The notes under the pieces were generated by a model. That model was not told the DNA's origin. It ran no database searches and saw nothing but the letters and a program-made list of their open reading frames with translations. A stretch of 7,695 nucleotides of DNA, taken from positions 1 through 7,695 of the forward strand of contig JABDQK010000156.1 of assembly GCA_013042255.1 (NCBI GenBank). Direction: 5' to 3'. Shown here in pieces: positions 7,014 to 7,695 of this stretch. A program made the position numbers and the translations under genes. The DNA comes from Flavobacteriaceae bacterium. GTDB lineage: Bacteria; Bacteroidota; Bacteroidia; Flavobacteriales; Flavobacteriaceae. Within the stretch, counting starts at the first letter, position 1, and each line of letters starts with the position of its first letter.

Positions 7014-7658
7014 ATGGCACAGTCAAAATCAACAAAAAAACTATTTAACATGGCCTATGGCCTGGGAGCTTCGGTAGTAATTATCGGTGCCCTCTTTAAA
7101 ATCCTTCACTGGGAATTCGGACCGTTAACCGGTGGACTTCTGCTCGCAGTAGGTCTGATTACAGAAGCCCTTATTTTCGCCATCAGTGCCTTTGAGCCTG
7201 TAGATGATGAATTCGATTGGTCTCTTGTATATCCTGAATTAGCTGGAGGAGAATCTAATGGAAACGCCAGTTCTGACGCTAAAGAAGCGGAAGGATTGCT
7301 TTCAAAAAAATTAGATCAGCTTTTAAAAGAAGCTAATATTGATGCAGAATTAATGCATAGCCTTGGTGACAGTATCCGCAATTTTGAAGGTGCTGCCAAA
7401 GGAATCGCTCCTTCTGTAGACGCAATAGAAACCACTAAAAAATATTCAGATGAAATGGCCCAGGCCGCTTCGCAGATGGAATCTTTAAACAGCTTGTACA
7501 AAGTACAGTTGGAAAGTGCCAGCAGACAGGCTTCAATTAACGAAGAAGTAGTTCAAAACGCAGGTGCTCTTAAAGATCAAATGGAATCATTGGCCTCTAA
7601 CCTTTCATCCTTAAATGGTGTATATGGTGGTATGTTGTCTGCCATGAGCAAGAACTAA
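7014..7658 (+). CDS. gldL: GldL, inner-membrane stator of the type IX secretion/gliding motor
   Basis: GldL forms a pentamer around the GldM dimer in the inner membrane. Together they use the proton motive force to drive type IX secretion and gliding. The 214-residue protein has a short basic N terminus, two membrane helices (about 13-31 and 37-60) forming a hairpin, then a cytoplasmic tail rich in predicted helix (about 90-212). From memory of the Flavobacterium johnsoniae protein, the functionally important residues Y13, K27, H30, E49 and E59 match Y15, K29, H32, E51 and E61 here with a constant +2 offset. E51 lies in the second membrane helix, where the proton-coupling glutamate belongs. 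The KILHWEFGPLTG loop is a clear GldL signature. The ATG at 7014 is the only start that gives the full first helix. It is preceded by a very A/T-rich 69-bp spacer after gldK, consistent with one operon; gldM should begin just past the window's right edge. Confidence 0.95.
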   Translation: MAQSKSTKKLFNMAYGLGASVVIIGALFKILHWEFGPLTGGLLLAVGLITEALIFAISAFEPVDDEFDWSLVYPELAGGESNGNASSDAKEAEGLLSKKLDQLLKEANIDAELMHSLGDSIRNFEGAAKGIAPSVDAIETTKKYSDEMAQAASQMESLNSLYKVQLESASRQASINEEVVQNAGALKDQMESLASNLSSLNGVYGGMLSAMSKN

Positions 7659-7695
7659 TTAGTCGCGAATCAATAACCCAAATCAAGTTACAAAT

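Overview
The window looks like chromosomal DNA from a gliding or type IX-secreting member of the Bacteroidota, most likely family Flavobacteriaceae. The evidence is the gldK-gldL gene pair, Bacteroidota-type lipoproteins, the absence of clear Shine-Dalgarno sites, TAnnTTTG-type -7 promoter elements and a moderate base composition. I cannot name a genus. There are no RNA genes, insertion sequences, CRISPR arrays or signs of recent transfer.

Layout: the 5' end of miaB (tRNA methylthiotransferase) is read leftward and cut by the left edge. A divergent spacer of about 157 bp follows. A rightward gene then encodes a predicted outer-membrane lipoprotein built from LVIVD beta-propeller-like repeats, with an acidic stretch right after the lipidated cysteine that suggests surface export. 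Next come topA (DNA topoisomerase I, without zinc fingers) and, 20 bp later, a ureohydrolase-superfamily gene that would usually be annotated as formimidoylglutamase or arginase. After a 117-bp spacer come gldK and gldL. The window ends 37 bp after gldL, where gldM would be expected.

How the genes fit together: GldL is the inner-membrane stator of the proton-driven motor that powers type IX secretion and gliding. GldK is the lipoprotein that forms, with GldN, a ring under the outer membrane. GldL carries the charged membrane residues expected of a working motor. GldK has a sulfatase-modifying-enzyme fold without its catalytic cysteines, so it is structural. The ureohydrolase-like gene beside this locus is the most intriguing item. 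Only three of the six manganese ligands of the family are present, and two of the lost ones are arginines. It therefore looks like a pseudoenzyme that has kept its fold, next to secretion and motility genes. TopA and MiaB are housekeeping proteins.
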